Below are positions 1-12,654 of a DNA stretch of 64,000 nt, piece by piece (the first letter of the stretch is position 1; the number at the start of each line of letters is the position of its first letter). The translations under genes were made by a program, and so were the position numbers. The notes beneath the pieces are model-generated. The model was given only the letters and a program-made list of their open reading frames with translations, did not search any database and was not told where the DNA came from. This DNA comes from Salvia splendens (taxonomy: Eukaryota > Streptophyta > Magnoliopsida > Lamiales > Lamiaceae): assembly GCF_004379255.2 (NCBI RefSeq), contig NC_056051.1, forward strand, positions 27,335,267 through 27,399,266, given 5' to 3'.

Positions 1-3000
1 ACCCACATCACGGATGGGGCAAGCACACCTCCCGAGTGGTCCAAGGGTCCCTAATTCTTTCATTCAGGATCCAACCTCTATTTCTCAGCTACAAAAGAAA
101 CCCCGCTTGGATATTAAGCAGGAAGATATTATGCAGCAGCAGGTTTTGCAACAGCTGTTACAGAAACAAGATCCCATGCATTTACAGAACCCCAATCCTC
201 AGTTGCACGCTCTAATTCAACAGCAGAGACTGAGACAGCAACAGCAACAGCAACAGCATCGGGAACAACAACAGCTTCTTCAGTCTATGCCCCCCATGCA
301 GAGAGTTCAGTTGATGCAGCAACAGCAGCAGCAGCAACAGCTAAGACAGCAACTTCTACAACAGGGAATGCAGCCTGCGTCTGGAATAAAGCGCCCCTAT
401 GATGGTGGTGGTGTATGTTCACGTCGGCTAATGCAGTACTTGTATCACCAGAGACAGAGACCTGCTGTAAGTATCTGATGGTATCCTTAGTTCTTAAATG
501 AAATCTTTTAGTATATTATTCACAGCAGTGATGCATGACCCATTCTGCACATGTGCTTGCATTCTACTTGGATTTATTCTTATCTAGGGTTGAGACTTTT
601 TTGGACACTTTGTGGTGATGTATCTATTATTGGTCTTGCTAGGACAATACTATTGCCTATTGGAGAAAATTTGTAGCTGAGTATTACTCTCCACGTGCAA
701 AGAAGAGGTGGTGTCTATCCTTATACGATAATGTGGGGCATCATTCCCTAGGGGTATTCCCCCAGGCAGCAATGGTAGTTGTCTTGGATCACTTCTTAAT
801 TTACCAAATACTATTATTCTACACTTCACTTTTTTGTCTTCCCTAGATGCACTATGATATTATTTTCTTGATCTTTTACAACTTTCTGAACAGTTATATT
901 TATTGTTCTTGTTGCGTATTGTGCAGGACGTATGGCAGTGTGACATCTGTGGGTCAAAATCTGGAAGGGGATTTGGTTAGCTTTGTCTAACATTATATAA
1001 TATATGCCTTTTCTTTTTGTTTAATCTGATTTTTATATAACCAGTAAATCTCTGAGCTGTAGTGGTTAGATGTCTGAGCGTTCCACATGCACATATCATG
1101 TTCTGATTTCCTATTGCATTGCAACACTCCCTTGATCATATTCTGCAAATAATAGAAGCGGGCAAATCTAGTGTTCAGTTAGCTTTAGGCTTCTTGGCCG
1201 AAGTAGTCTCACTTAAATTCCTTAGACGTCTTCTGGTTGAAACTAGTAATGCTATTAGTCAATTAGTCATATACTTATTTGTGCCTAATATTTCCTTTTT
1301 TTCTTTTTGGTATTGGTAGAAGCGACTTTTGAGGTGCTCCCCAGACTCAATGAAATCAAATTTGGTAGCGGTGTCATTGATGAGCTTCTTTATCTGGACT
1401 TGCCTCGTGAATGTCGATTTCCTTCAGGAATGATGATGCTGGAGTATGCCAAGGCAGTCCAAGAGAGTGTATATGAACAACTCCGTGTAGTTCGTGAGGG
1501 CCAGCTTCGCATCATTTTCACCCCTGATCTGAAGGTGACCTGTGTACACCTGTTCATTTCAAAAATTGGAAGTATCTCCAGATTCATCTCCCAGTTATAT
1601 CATGTTTAACTCTTGCACTTCGAACTTCTTTAGATATTATCTTGGGAGTTTTGTGCACGCCGTCATGAAGAACTTCTTCCTCGCAGATTGGTTGCGCCAC
1701 AGGTAGACATAAATTCACAGCCTAATCTAGTTCAGTTAATGAAATTGGTTTCTTACTTATCTTAAATATGTAACTTCCTTACTCGAATATGCGACCATTT
1801 ATCATGATTATCTTCTGGTGTTGCAGGTGAATCAATTACTGCAAGTTGCACAAAAATGCCAAAGCACAATATCTGAAAGTGGACCTGATGGCATTTCTCA
1901 ACCAGATATACAAGCAAATAGTGTAATGTGAGTGAAAAGCTTCCTTTTGTGATCATTGTTCTATCTTTTTGCTATATTTCACGTCATATCTCTGGTTTTT
2001 CGATGTTTTATGACTAGGTATAGTAATCCATATGTCATTTATTTTATTTTATTGTTTTATTTTTTTGTGGTCACGTCGATTATCTTCATTAGTAAGATTC
2101 TGTCTAGCTCAAACTCCAAATCTTCTGCGAGAATTCCGGTTGCCTAGTACAGCTTATTAGCCTGGTAGGGGAGCTAATTGCTTGTTCACAATTGCGGTTT
2201 ATTTAGGAAATAGTTGGGTGTGCCTGTTAATGCTAATGGACACATCTTTAAGTATTTTCAGAGACAATATGAAATGTTGCGGATGCAGTTAACTGAAATT
2301 GAAAATGTATTCAATTCATCAAAGATTGACATAATGCAAACATGTTGCGGGTACAGTTAGCTAACATAATGAGGATAACAAAAAGTATGCGTTGTGACAC
2401 AATGCAAACGTTAAGTTGGTTAGAATTATTGGATTGTCTATAAATATCTAGCTCTTTGTATAAACTGTGTGATTTCTTATTTAATGGCGTACCTTTCAGG
2501 GTGGTAACGGCTGGACGTCAGCTTGCAAGGAGTTTGGAGTTGCAGTCACTAAACGATCTAGGCTTTTCAAAAAGATATGTCCGGTGTCTACAGGCATGCT
2601 GAAAAGTTATCGACTTTTTGTGTGGATTGCTCGTTTTCCAGGTCTTTCTAATCCTTCGTTTTATAATCTTAGATAGCTGAGGTTGTCAACAGCATGAAGG
2701 AATTGATGGATTTCTGCACCGGACAAAAAGCTGGACCTATTGGTAATGAATCCTCGCAATCTGCTTTTCTCCTTATTGGTTTTGGAAGTTGGAGAAATAT
2801 GTTGTTTATGGAGCACTTGGGAATTGAATGCCTCTATGATGCCTTCTGTATTTGACGTTAGCGACAGTCCATCTATAGCTTTAATAGTATTCATCACCAT
2901 TATAGGGTGATCGACCGTGGTTGAAATCCCATTTCTCACTCAAAAAAAAGTAATCTTGATTGTTGTGGCAGTTTTAAGTAAATCCATTTATTTTGCAGAG

Positions 3001-3867
3001 GGCTTGAAGAATTTTCCCCGAGACACCTCCACGCCCAAGGTTCAGATGCAAGAAATGGAACAGGTGGGTGGTCATCCTAGTGATCGCAACACACTCAACA
3101 AGCTGATGTCACTGAATCCTGGGCTTAATGGATCGATAAGCAATAACCAACAGCTGGTTGGTCGTGGTGCTCTGACTGGCTCAGCACAGGCTGCTCTTGC
3201 TTTGTCTAACTACCAGAATTTGCTGACGAGACAAAACTCGATGAACTCAGCACATAGCTCACATCAGCAGGATGCATCGTCGCCTTTCAGCACATCCAGC
3301 CAGCCTACAACTCCGGGCATTTTGCCAGGTAGCTTTCAGAATCAACCGGTCGGCAGCTTCTCTGGTGGCCAAGCTTCTCAACGACATCAGCTAATGCAGC
3401 AGCATTTGACAAATGGAAATGGCCCATTGCATCAACACCAATCTCTGCCCTCCCAAGGCAGCCAAGCATTACAACAACAAATGATCCAGCAGCTTCTGCA
3501 AGATATGAGCAATAAAAATAATGGGACAGCTCCACCACATCAGTCCTTGTCTGCACAGAATCAAGGTGGCAATTTGCCAAGGGATGGTGCTGGCTTTAGG
3601 AGTTCCCCGACAATCAGTGGAGCTGGAAATGCCCCAGGGAATAGCACTGGACGGCCTCTTAGCAGAAGCAATAGTTTTAATACATCAAATGCTGAACCTC
3701 CTACTACTGCTGGGAACAGCATTGGATTCAGTGAAAAAACGTCGGATTTGTCCCAGAACCTGCATCTATCCGATGAGTTGGTTCCTGATGTCACCCATGA
3801 GTTCTCGGAGAATGGTTTTTTTAACGATGATCTGGACGACAGCATGAACTTCGACTGGAAGGCGTGA
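1..3867 (+). CDS. SLK2: SEUSS-LIKE transcriptional co-regulator, copy 1 (5' end outside window)
   Basis: Exons read as <1-466, 643-774, 927-975, 1320-1534, 1634-1702, 1827-1927, 2500-2593, 2673-2742 and 2999-3867 (stop TGA). Each exon has the same length as in the full copy at 7820-12017 and the frame stays open. The product is a plant LDB1-type adaptor. It has a Gln-rich N-terminal part, then an LDB-like dimerisation region beginning near CSRRLMQYLYHQ, then a Gln/Asn/Ser-rich tail ending in FDWKA. Proteins of this family work in the nucleus with LEUNIG-type co-repressors in development. Identity looks like roughly 98-99% to copy 2 by eye. Differences include Gln-run lengths and a Glu-to-Gly change in exon 8. 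The intron after 2593 starts GCATGC, a GC-AG intron. The fourth intron holds about 230 bp missing from copy 2. The choice of SLK2 rather than another SEUSS paralogue is from memory. Nothing here shows that this copy is a pseudogene, but its 5' end is unseen. Confidence 0.9.
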
Positions 3868-4161
3868 CTAACATAGTATATTCTCTGGTATTAACAAGTC
3901 TTGAGCCAAGGAGTGGAAACGGAGAATGCTGTACAGCTTGTTTCAGTTTACCTTCTTTTTTCTTTCTTTTGTCCCCTGATTATGGAACTTGTTGGGCAGT
4001 TTCTAGCACATTATTCTTTTTCGTTATAACTTTTGTTTATTCCTTTCTTAAACTAATGGGTTTCCATATGTGAAACTTCATGCAACTGTAATCTATTGAG
4101 TTGATTCAAGTCCTCAGTCTGCTATACGATACGATACGCTACTTGTAACACACACACTTAG

Positions 4162-4927
4162 AACTACGATGACTAACTTAGGGAGCACTACACTTCAGGT
4201 TTGTGCACTGAACACAATTTATAAGGTGTTGGGATCATACCGTTGATAACGTCAGGTTAAATGTGAAGCCAAATATTTCATAAACGCAACTCATAAATTC
4301 TAAGACGCCCTTGACTTGATCCTTAATCTGTTAAAATTGTGGTAAAACTCAGACACAGATTTTGTACCGAAATGAGAAAACTAGTACAGAGGCAGATAAT
4401 TGATCTTACTTGAGACTCCCTGCAGAAGATATGAGCATCATCCTGCATCAAGACCTTAGAGTTAGATCCCCACAACGAGTCACAAAAAAAAATCGAATCT
4501 ACTAATAAACTATAACAGTAATAGCAAGATGGTTAGCATTCATACACGACCAATGAAATGCAGATAGTGGGTATTACAGGCATAAAGTGGATGTAATCAC
4601 TAGATATAACAGGAAGCAAAGCAATGATAATTCAACTTATACAATATTATTTTCCATTAGTTTCCCACAGCTGCATATTGTACATATTTGGAGTCCAAAC
4701 CTAAAGATTTCAAGCAATATGTGGTTATGAATGGAGAACTTGTATGGCAACAAATCCAAATGCATTATTCTTGTCACCATTAAAGTCTAACCTCCTCGGG
4801 CAATAAATTCCAGCAACTTGTTGCAAACTCGAGAACCATGAGGCACAAAGAAACAGCTACTCGGGCTGTCTTGCATGAAAAACAAATCTAATTAAAATCC
4901 TGAATTAAGATCAAGATTCAAAATGTC
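4162..4927 (-). pseudogene. Eroded ThrRS gene relic (duplicate of exons 14, 13, 10 and 9)
   Basis: This stretch matches the intact ThrRS gene in pieces. 4162-4500 corresponds to about 14777-15180 (exons 14 and 13). 4510-4660 corresponds to intronic sequence near 15620-15760. 4665-4927 corresponds to about 16172-16460 (exon 10 start and exon 9). The intervening blocks, including the 2.5 kb holding exons 15-20, are missing. Exon 9 has lost bases around 4795-4805. It follows SLK copy 1 in the same order and orientation as the intact pair, so it is the remnant of a tandem SLK-ThrRS duplication and not a retrocopy (introns are retained). It cannot encode a synthetase. Confidence 0.85.
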
Positions 4928-5414
4928 AAATTTAAGAGCCTGAGACCAAATTTTCCAACTCAAAAAAAAAAGAGAGCCCAAATGTTAGTGTTAATTTGAA
5001 GTGGCCCAATAAGAATGCTGATCTTTAAAATGCTTACCTAAGGCGATGGTGAACAATATTTATCACGGTGTGGATACGCACGAAATATATATCACTATTC
5101 GTGTATTTACCGAATTGAACAATAAAAACATGGTAATGTTTTATGTATCACAACAACACAAACAAGCATCGAATGCTATAGTATTGTTGATCTAATAAAA
5201 TCAAATCGAGCTTCCTCTTTTTATGTATAGTATGTTTGTTATAATTTCATTTTCACAAAAAGTTTTCAACTTTCATTAATCTCATTATAAAATATTAGTA
5301 TTGTATAAAACCTCACAAGGAAGATGAAGGAGTATTATTTTTGATCCGATAGTGGCCAAATGGGGATGGGCTACGCTACACATGTAAAATTTCCATGAAA
5401 TTCAAGATTTGATA
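4928..5414. other. Intergenic, no gene seen
   Basis: AT-rich DNA between the ThrRS relic and the Harbinger element at 5418. I see no convincing ORF, splice-consistent exon or inverted repeat. Confidence 0.5.
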
Positions 5415-5560
5415 TAAGAGCATCCACAATGGCTTTCGCCCAGCCACAAACTCCTCCTGCCACATTATCAGCACTAAAAATCCTCCTGCCACATCATCAG
5501 GACAAGCAAATAGCCCAGCAATAGCCTAGTCACATCACTCCTAATTATATAAAACAAATA

Positions 5561-5812
5561 CTACCTACGTCCACCAAAATTCGTCCCAGTTTGACCGGGC
5601 ACGGGTTTTAAGAAATGTAATGGAAAGTGGGTTGAAAAAGTTAGTGGAATATGGGCTTGACTTTTATATATTAGTTTTATAATAAAATGTGAGTAGGAAT
5701 GAGTTAGTGGAATGTGGGGTCCACTACCAAAAATGGTAAAAGTGAAATGGGACAAATTTTGGGGGACAGACGAAAAAGGAAAGTTGAGACAAATTTTCAG
5801 GGACGGAGGGAG
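5561..5812. mobile_element. Stowaway-type MITE nested in the Harbinger element
   Basis: Imperfect inverted ends (CTACCTACGTCC... and ...GGGACGGAGGGAG) are bounded by TA dinucleotides at 5559-5560 and 5813-5814. This is the Tc1/mariner-Stowaway pattern that recurs at 30426, 34099 and 63178 in this window. Confidence 0.75.
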
Positions 5813-5951
5813 TAATTGACAATCACACAAAATACGGAATTAAATTTACGACACATATACGCGAAAATTCAATAATATTATTTAAATTTTAAAAAATACA
5901 TTAATTTAAAAAAAAGTACATTAAAAAATACATTAATTAAAAAAAATTACA

Positions 5952-6311
5952 TTATTTTAAAAAAAACCCGACCTCTGCCTCACTCCTCGTCTCCGTCGCC
6001 CCCGTCGCCACCGGTACCCCATGCCCCCCGGTCTTCAAATCGTCACGCATGCTCACGAGCAATGCGTGAAGAAAGCTCTTCTCCTCGGGGTCCTCTGCCG
6101 CCTTCCAATCGGCTAAGATCTTGACCATCTGAGGACGCGTTTGTTGACGCGCGAAGAATTTGAGATCCTCTGTCGACTGGCCAAGGGCGGATGCCGACTG
6201 GACCTCCTGGGACCCTCCGGTGCCCCCCCCGCCTCCCGTTGCGCCCGCCTTTGACCAACCGGGCGAGTTCGGCGAGCGAACGACGGAGGGGACTGGAGCT
6301 CCTAAGCACAC
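5952..6311 (-). pseudogene. C-terminal remnant of Harbinger ORF1 (MYB/trihelix-like protein)
   Basis: The reading frame includes a segment around WKAAEDPEEKSFLHALLVSM, preceded by an Ala/Ser/Gly-rich linker. This resembles the C-terminal end of the long ORF1 at 56264-57322 (ALKKCTDPDEAEYLRALIDE). The N-terminal DNA-binding half is missing. Its 3' side is replaced by AT-rich DNA with the nested MITE. It is probably non-functional. Confidence 0.6.
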
Positions 6312-6640
6312 TCGGAGAGGTCGTGGGAACCACCGCTGCTGCTGCTGTAATCATCGGTATAGTTCAATTGTTGCTTCTTCGACCAGCCCGGAACTTCTCG
6401 GAGTCGTTCAACACCTCAAAGCGCGTATATATAATGTTTCGAAAATTAAAAAAAAAATTCGCTCGCCATTCCGGAGCCTGCAATGGCGGGGAGCGGACCG
6501 GCGAGCGCATCGCCCAGCGCTCGCAAATCGGCGTGCGCTCGCCGTTTTTTTCGTCGAAATGAAGCTCGCCGGTTACAATGGTTCGGCGAGCGCCGGAGAT
6601 CGGTTATCCGATCCGCTCGCCGCCATTGTGGATGCTCTAA

Positions 6641-7819
6641 AGTTACAAAATTGTAATCCCAAACCATCAAATTAATAATTCTACTAGTATCCTTGTAATA
6701 AAAGCCTATACAAAATAGATAAAGCACCTTCTCAACTTGAATCTCCAATCACAGAGCGCCACGTGTATCGTCAACCCCAAAGACCAAGCGTCGTCACCGT
6801 GAGATCCTGCACCGACTCCACACATCAATCAATCCACCGCCACGTGTCCGCTGCGCCACCGCTTACAACCGGTCATCACCACTCTCCACCGGCTACACCC
6901 GGTTTCTACTCATCCCGCTAAGCACCGACCAACACCGAAAAATCGCTTCTTTTTTCTGCATTTTTTGCCCTTTTTGTTTTTGCTAAATTCATTCTGATTC
7001 TGTCTCCAGGTTAGCTCATACTAATTCTTTTACTCTTTTATCTGCTGTATTACTCAATCAAATTAAATATTTGTAGCTAGATTTGAGTTTGAAAGTTTCT
7101 TTCTTGGCTGGCGCGTTCCAAGTTCGGACCTTTAATCTTTGTCCCCTTCTGATAGTTGTAAGTGTTTTTGTTTTTAATCTTTGATTACATTTATTAGGGG
7201 TCTAAGCTGATGCTGGTTTTGGAACATAATCTGATTAAATTTACTGCAGATTACTTGTGAGTTTGCTTGATTAAAGTTGGTTTCAGCTTGATCGCTTTGT
7301 CTTACTATATATTGGAAGGTTGTAATTGAATTGGGTTTTTCTATTGTGGGTGGTTTCGTTTGTATGATTCGTCGACTGCTGGCTTCTGGTTTCAGCTTCT
7401 TAGTTGCTGAGATTTGTGCTTTATTTGGATTTGGCTTTAATCTCGTGCTCGTGAATTAGGGTTTTGTATGTGCAGCTGCGAAATTGTTGTTTCGAAGTGA
7501 ATTGTTGCAATTAGGATGCTTTTTTTTCTAGTTGATTAGCTCTGGAAACTTGGAGCTTATCCTTTGCTAACATTTGTACTTGTATAATTCGTGGCAGGAT
7601 CCAAAGGAGTAGTTTTTTTAGAATTTTTTTTATGAGGGTGGAAAGAAGTTGTGAAGAAGTACCCGTGGTTTTGTGTTGAAGTGGGGTTCCGATCTGAAGA
7701 GGATGACGAGGGTCATGCTTCCCTTTATCTAGCTTAATACAGTCTTCTCTTTTGTATGATTGCCTCTAACTGTCAAAGAGTTAGCACTGTAACCCGGGCA
7801 TTAAGCATTCGTGCATCCG
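6641..7819 (+). promoter_or_regulatory. Promoter and leader of SLK copy 2, with two G-boxes, leader intron and uORFs
   Basis: Two CACGTG G-boxes lie 81 bp apart (6760-6765, 6841-6846) in a stretch rich in ACCGG words (about 6865-6910). A leader intron fits 7010-7597 (CAG|GTTAGC ... GGCAG|GATCC). The spliced leader then holds short uORFs at 7632-7679 and 7703-7732, and a longer one at 7756-8019 that overlaps the coding start. The G-boxes are sites for bZIP/bHLH factors by family knowledge. Their use here is inference. Confidence 0.5.
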
Positions 7820-8019
7820 ATGGTGCCTTCTCGGATGGTTGGTGGACTGGCACAATCATCTTCGAGTTCTGGAATATTTTTTCAAGATGGACAGTCGCAG
7901 GTTGCGGGAAATTCTCAGTTGAGTTCAAATTTTGGGAACACTTCACATGCAATTCCTGGGCATGCTCGGGCCAACATGGGGCCACTTCCGGGGGATGTCA
8001 GCAACGCAGTCTTCAATAG
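7756..8019 (+). other. 87-codon upstream ORF overlapping the SLK2 start codon
   Basis: The ATG at 7756 is 64 bases upstream of the SLK start (7820), in a different frame. It stays open for 87 codons, ending inside SLK exon 1. Two shorter uORFs precede it. If the leader is as inferred, a scanning ribosome meets these starts first, so SLK2 translation would depend on leaky scanning or reinitiation. The peptide itself has no family I recognise. It may be a mere shadow of the main frame past 7820. Confidence 0.45.
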
Positions 8020-8601
8020 CGTGGCAACTTCAGGACCCAGCATTGGGGCAAGCTCTTTGGTCACCGATGCCAATTCAGGGCTTTCAGGAGGTCCCCATAT
8101 GCAGAGAAGTGCTAGTTTTAATACAGATTCTTACATGCGGTTACCTGCATCGCCCATGTCATTCACGTCTAATAACATTAGCATTACTGGTTCTTCGGTC
8201 ATGGATGGATCCGCTGTTCCACAAAGCTCCAATCAGGATCCGGGTTCACAAGGTCAGCAAAATCAGCAGCATCAGGGAGCTACAAGTGCCACGTCTTTAC
8301 CCACGTCACGGATGGGGCAAGCACACCTCCCGAGTGGTCCAAGGGTCCCTAATTCTTTCATTCAGGATCCAACCTCTATTTCTCAGCTACAAAAGAAACC
8401 CCGCTTGGATATTAAGCAGGAAGATATTATGCAGCAGCAGGTTTTGCAACAGCTGTTACAGAAACAAGATCCCATGCATTTACAGAACCCCAATCCTCAG
8501 TTGCAAGCTCTAATTCAACAGCAGAGACTGAGACAGCAACAGCATCGGGAACAACAACAGCTTCTTCAGTCTATGCCTCCCATGCAGAGAGTTCAGTTGA
8601 T

Positions 8602-8632
<31 letters not shown>

Positions 8633-11600
8633 CTAAGACAGCAACTTCTACAACAGGGAATGCAGCCTGCGTCTGGAATAAAGCGCCCATATGATGGTGG
8701 TGGTGTATGTTCACGTCGGCTAATGCAGTACTTGTATCACCAGAGACAGAGACCTGCTGTAAGTGTCTGATGGCATCCTTAGTTCTTAAATGAAATCTTT
8801 TAGTATATTATTCACAGCAGTGATGCATGACCCGTTCTGCACATGTGCTTGCATTCTACTTGGATTTATTCTTATCTAGGGTTGAGACTTTTTTGGACAC
8901 TTTGTGGTGATGTATCTATTATTGGTCTTGCTAGGACAATACTATTGCCTATTGGAGAAAATTTGTAGCTGAGTATTACTCTCCACGTGCAAAGAAGAGG
9001 TGGTGTCTATCCTTATACGATAATGTGGGGCATCATTCCCTAGGGGTATTCCCCCAGGCAGCAATGGTAGTTGTCTTGGATCACTTCTTAATTTACCAAA
9101 TATTATTATTCTACACTTCACTTTTTTGTCTTCCCTAGATGCACTGTGATATTATTTTCTTGATCTTTTACAACTTTCTGAACTGTCTGTAACCTATCCA
9201 TTTCTCCATGGGCTTGCCCCGAGTATACCAAAGCCTGAATTTTATATTTAATGTTCTTGTTGTGTATTGTGCAGGACGCATGGCAGTGTGACATCTGTGG
9301 GTCAAAATCTGGACGGGGATTTGGTTAGCTTTGTCGAACGTTATATAATATATGCCTTTTCTTTTTGTTTATTCTGATTTTTATATAACCAGTAAATTCC
9401 TGAGGAAGCGACTTATACTTATTTGTGCCTAATATTTCCTTTTTTTTTGTGTGGTATTGGCAGAAGCTACTTTTGAGGTGCTCCCCAGACTCAATGAAAT
9501 CAAATTTGGTAGCGGTGTCATTGATGAGCTTCTTTATCTGGACTTGCCTCGTGAATGTCGATTTCCTTCAGGAATGATGATGCTGGAGTATGCCAAGGCA
9601 GTCCAAGAAAGTGTATATGAACAACTCCGTGTAGTTCGTGAGGGCCAGCTTCGCATCATTTTCACCCCTGATCTGAAGGTGACCTGTGTACACCTGTTCA
9701 TTTCAAAAATTGGAAGTATCTCCAGATTCATCTCCCAGTTATATCATGTTTAACTCTTGCACTTCGAACTTCTTTAGATATTATCTTGGGAGTTTTGTGC
9801 ACGCCGTCATGAAGAACTTCTTCCTCGCAGATTGGTTGCGCCACAGGTAGACATAAATTCACAGCCTAATCTAGTTCAGTTAATGAAATTGGTTTCTTAC
9901 TTATCTTAAATATGTAACTTCCTTACTCGAATATGCGACCATTTATCATGATTATCTTCTGGTGTTGCAGGTGAATCAATTACTGCAAGTTGCACAAAAA
10001 TGCCAAAGCACAATATCTGAAAGTGGACCTGATGGCATTTCTCAACCAGATATACAAGCAAATAGTGTAATGTGAGTGAAAAGCTTCCTTTTGTGATCAT
10101 TGTTCTCTCTTTTTGCTATATTTCACGTCATATCTCTGGTTTTTCGATATGTTTTATGACTAGGTATAGTAATCCATATGTCATTTATTTTATTTTATTG
10201 TTTTATTTTTTTGTGGTCACGTCGATTATCTTCATTAGTAAGATTCTGTCTAGCTCAAACTCCAAATCTTCTGCGAGAATTCCGGTTGCTTAGTACAGCT
10301 TATTAGCCTGGTAGGGGAGCTAATTGCTTGTTCACAATTGCGGTTTATTTAGGAAATAGTTGGGTGTGCCTGTTAATGCTAATGGACACATCTTTAAGTA
10401 TTTTCAGAGACAATATGAAATGTTGCGGATGCAGTTAACTGAAATTGAAAATGTATTCAATTCATCAAAGATTGACATAATGCAAACATGTTGCGGGTAC
10501 AGTTAGCTAACATAATGAGGATAACAAAAAGTATGCGTTGTGACACAATGCAAACGTTAAGTTGGTTAGAATTATTGGATTGTCTATAAATATCTAGCTC
10601 TTTGTATAAACTGTGTGATTTCTTATTTAATGGGGTACCTTTCAGGGTGGTAACGGCTGGACGTCAGCTTGCAAGGAGTTTGGAGTTGCAGTCACTAAAC
10701 GATCTGGGCTTTTCAAAAAGATATGTCCGGTGTCTACAGGCATGCTGAAAAGTTATCGACTTTTTGTGTGGATTGCTCGTTTTCCAGGTCTTTCTAATCC
10801 TTGTTTTATAATCTTAGATAGCTGAGGTTGTCAACAGCATGAAGGAATTGATGGATTTCTGCACCGAACAAAAAGCTGGACCTATTGGTAATGAATCCTC
10901 GCAATCTGCTTTTCTCCTTATTGGTTTTGGAAGTTGGAGAAATATGGTGTTTATGGAGCACTTGGGAATTGAATGCCTCTATGATGCCTTCTGTATTTGA
11001 CGTTAGCGACAGTCCAGTCCATCTATAGCTTTAATAGTATTCATCACCATTATAGGGTGATCGACCGTGGTTGAAATCCCAGTTCTCACTCAAAAAAAAG
11101 TAATCTTGATTGTTGTGGCAGTTTTAAGTAAATCCATTTATTTTGCAGAGGGCTTGAAGAATTTTCCCCGAGACACCTCCACGCCCAAGGTTCAGATGCA
11201 AGAAATGGAACAGGTGGGTGGTCATCCTAGTGATCGCAACACACTCAACAAGCTGATGTCACTGAATCCTGGGCTTAATGGATCGATAAGCAATAACCAA
11301 CAGCTGGTTGGTCGTGGTGCTCTGACTGGCTCAGCACAGGCTGCTCTTGCTTTGTCTAACTACCAGAATTTGCTGACGAGACAAAACTCGATGAACTCAG
11401 CACATAGCTCACATCAGCAGGATGCATCGTCGCCTTTCAGCACATCCAGCCAGCCTACAACTCCGGGCATTTTGCCAGGTAGCTTTCAGAATCAACCAGT
11501 CGGCAGCTTCTCTGGTGGCCAAGCTTCTCAACGACATCAGCTAATGCAGCAGCATTTGACAAATGGAAATGGCCCATTGCATCAACACCAATCTCTGCCC

Positions 11601-12017
11601 TCCCAAGGCAGCCAAGCATTACAACAACAAATGATCCAGCAGCTTCTGCAAGATATGAGCAATAAAAATAATGGGACAGCTCCACCACATCAGTCCTTGT
11701 CTGCACAGAATCAAGGTGGCAATTTGCCAAGGGATGGTGCTGGCTTTAGGAGTTCCCCGACAATCAGTGGAGCTGGAAATGCCCCAGGGAATAGCACTGG
11801 ACGGCCTCCTAGCAGAAGCAATAGTTTTAATACATCAAATGCTGAACCTCCTACTACTGCTGGGAACAGCATTGGATTCAGTGAAAAAACGTCGGATTTG
11901 TCCCAGAACCTGCATCTATCCGATGAGTTGGTTCCTGATGTCGCCCATGAGTTCTCGGAGAATGGTTTTTTTAACGATGATCTGGACGACAGCATGAACT
12001 TCGACTGGAAGGCGTGA
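7820..12017 (+). CDS. SLK2: SEUSS-LIKE transcriptional co-regulator, copy 2 (complete)
   Basis: Nine exons: 7820-8758, 8935-9066, 9275-9323, 9464-9678, 9778-9846, 9971-10071, 10646-10739, 10818-10887 and 11149-12017, encoding 845 aa (the Arabidopsis relative is about 816 by memory). Residues 1-290 are Ser/Gly/Gln-rich, with the conserved block SGIFFQDGQSQ near the start and SMRLPASPMS-type sequence. Residues of about 293-556 form the LDB-like dimerisation domain (RRLMQYLYHQRQRP, YWRKFVAEYYSPRAKKRWC, a CDICGSKSGRGF segment, RLVAPQVNQLLQVAQKCQ). The rest is a low-complexity Gln/Asn/Ser tail ending in DDSMNFDWKA. The family bridges DNA-binding factors and LEUNIG-type co-repressors in the nucleus. 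The start was chosen because it is the first in-frame ATG before the conserved N-terminal block. Intron 7 is GC-AG (CAG|GCATGC). The ThrRS gene follows convergently, about 640 bp downstream. Confidence 0.92.
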
Positions 12018-12654
12018 CTAACATAGTATATTCTCTGGTATTAACAAGTCTTGAGCCAAGGAGTGGAAACGGAGAATGCTGTACAGCTTGTTTCAGTTTA
12101 CCTTCTTTTTTCTTTCTTTTGTCCCCTGATTATGGAACTTGTTGGGCAGTTTCTAGCACATTATTCTTTTTCGTTATAACTTTTGTTTATTCCTTTCTTA
12201 AACTAATGGGTTTCCATATGTGAAACTTCATGCAACTGTAATCTATTGAGTTGATTCAAGTCCTCAGTCTGCTATACGATACGCTACTTGTAACACACAC
12301 TTTTAAGGATTAATTTTGCTTTTGTAAAATAGAAACTAGTACCAAGTATATTTGTTTGCAGATGATCCAAAATCCAGAATTTCTGCAGTTTATTGAGTAC
12401 CAAGAGGTGATCTAGTTGAGATGGAGGAATATTACAGCTTTTAACACTGATGTGATAATAAAAGTTCAAAACTTCAAATAATAAGGCGTGTATACTAACA
12501 AGGAAACCAACATGTTATACCTTGAATTCGGTAATAAACAACACAAACTGTTTTTCTTGTCAATACTTTGATATAGTTTTGTTTTTCTTTCATACTTTCA
12601 AATAAGGCATTATAATGGACATCAATTCTGTCATCTGCTGGGTACGAAAGCTGA

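Larger units (their letters stand above)
5418..6637. mobile_element. Non-autonomous PIF/Harbinger-type element with TAA target duplication
   Basis: The ends are perfect 15-bp inverted repeats (GAGCATCCACAATGG on the left, its complement on the right), flanked by TAA at 5415-5417 and 6638-6640, the usual 3-bp Harbinger target. The 1,220-bp element has no transposase. It carries the C-terminal part of an ORF1 (MYB/trihelix-like) on the minus strand, a GC-rich subterminal region near 6470-6630, and a nested Stowaway MITE. It lies between the ThrRS relic and the promoter of SLK copy 2, so it may have brought material close to that promoter. Confidence 0.85.

Noticed and set aside
3305..3847. ORFs in other frames of the SLK last exon (and 11455-11997)
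   Set aside because: Shadows of the low-complexity coding exon. The conserved frame is clear.
6160..6675. 171-codon plus-strand ORF opposite the Harbinger ORF1 remnant
   Set aside because: It is antisense to the recognisable ORF1 remnant and extends into the GC-rich terminal region. There is no family signal.
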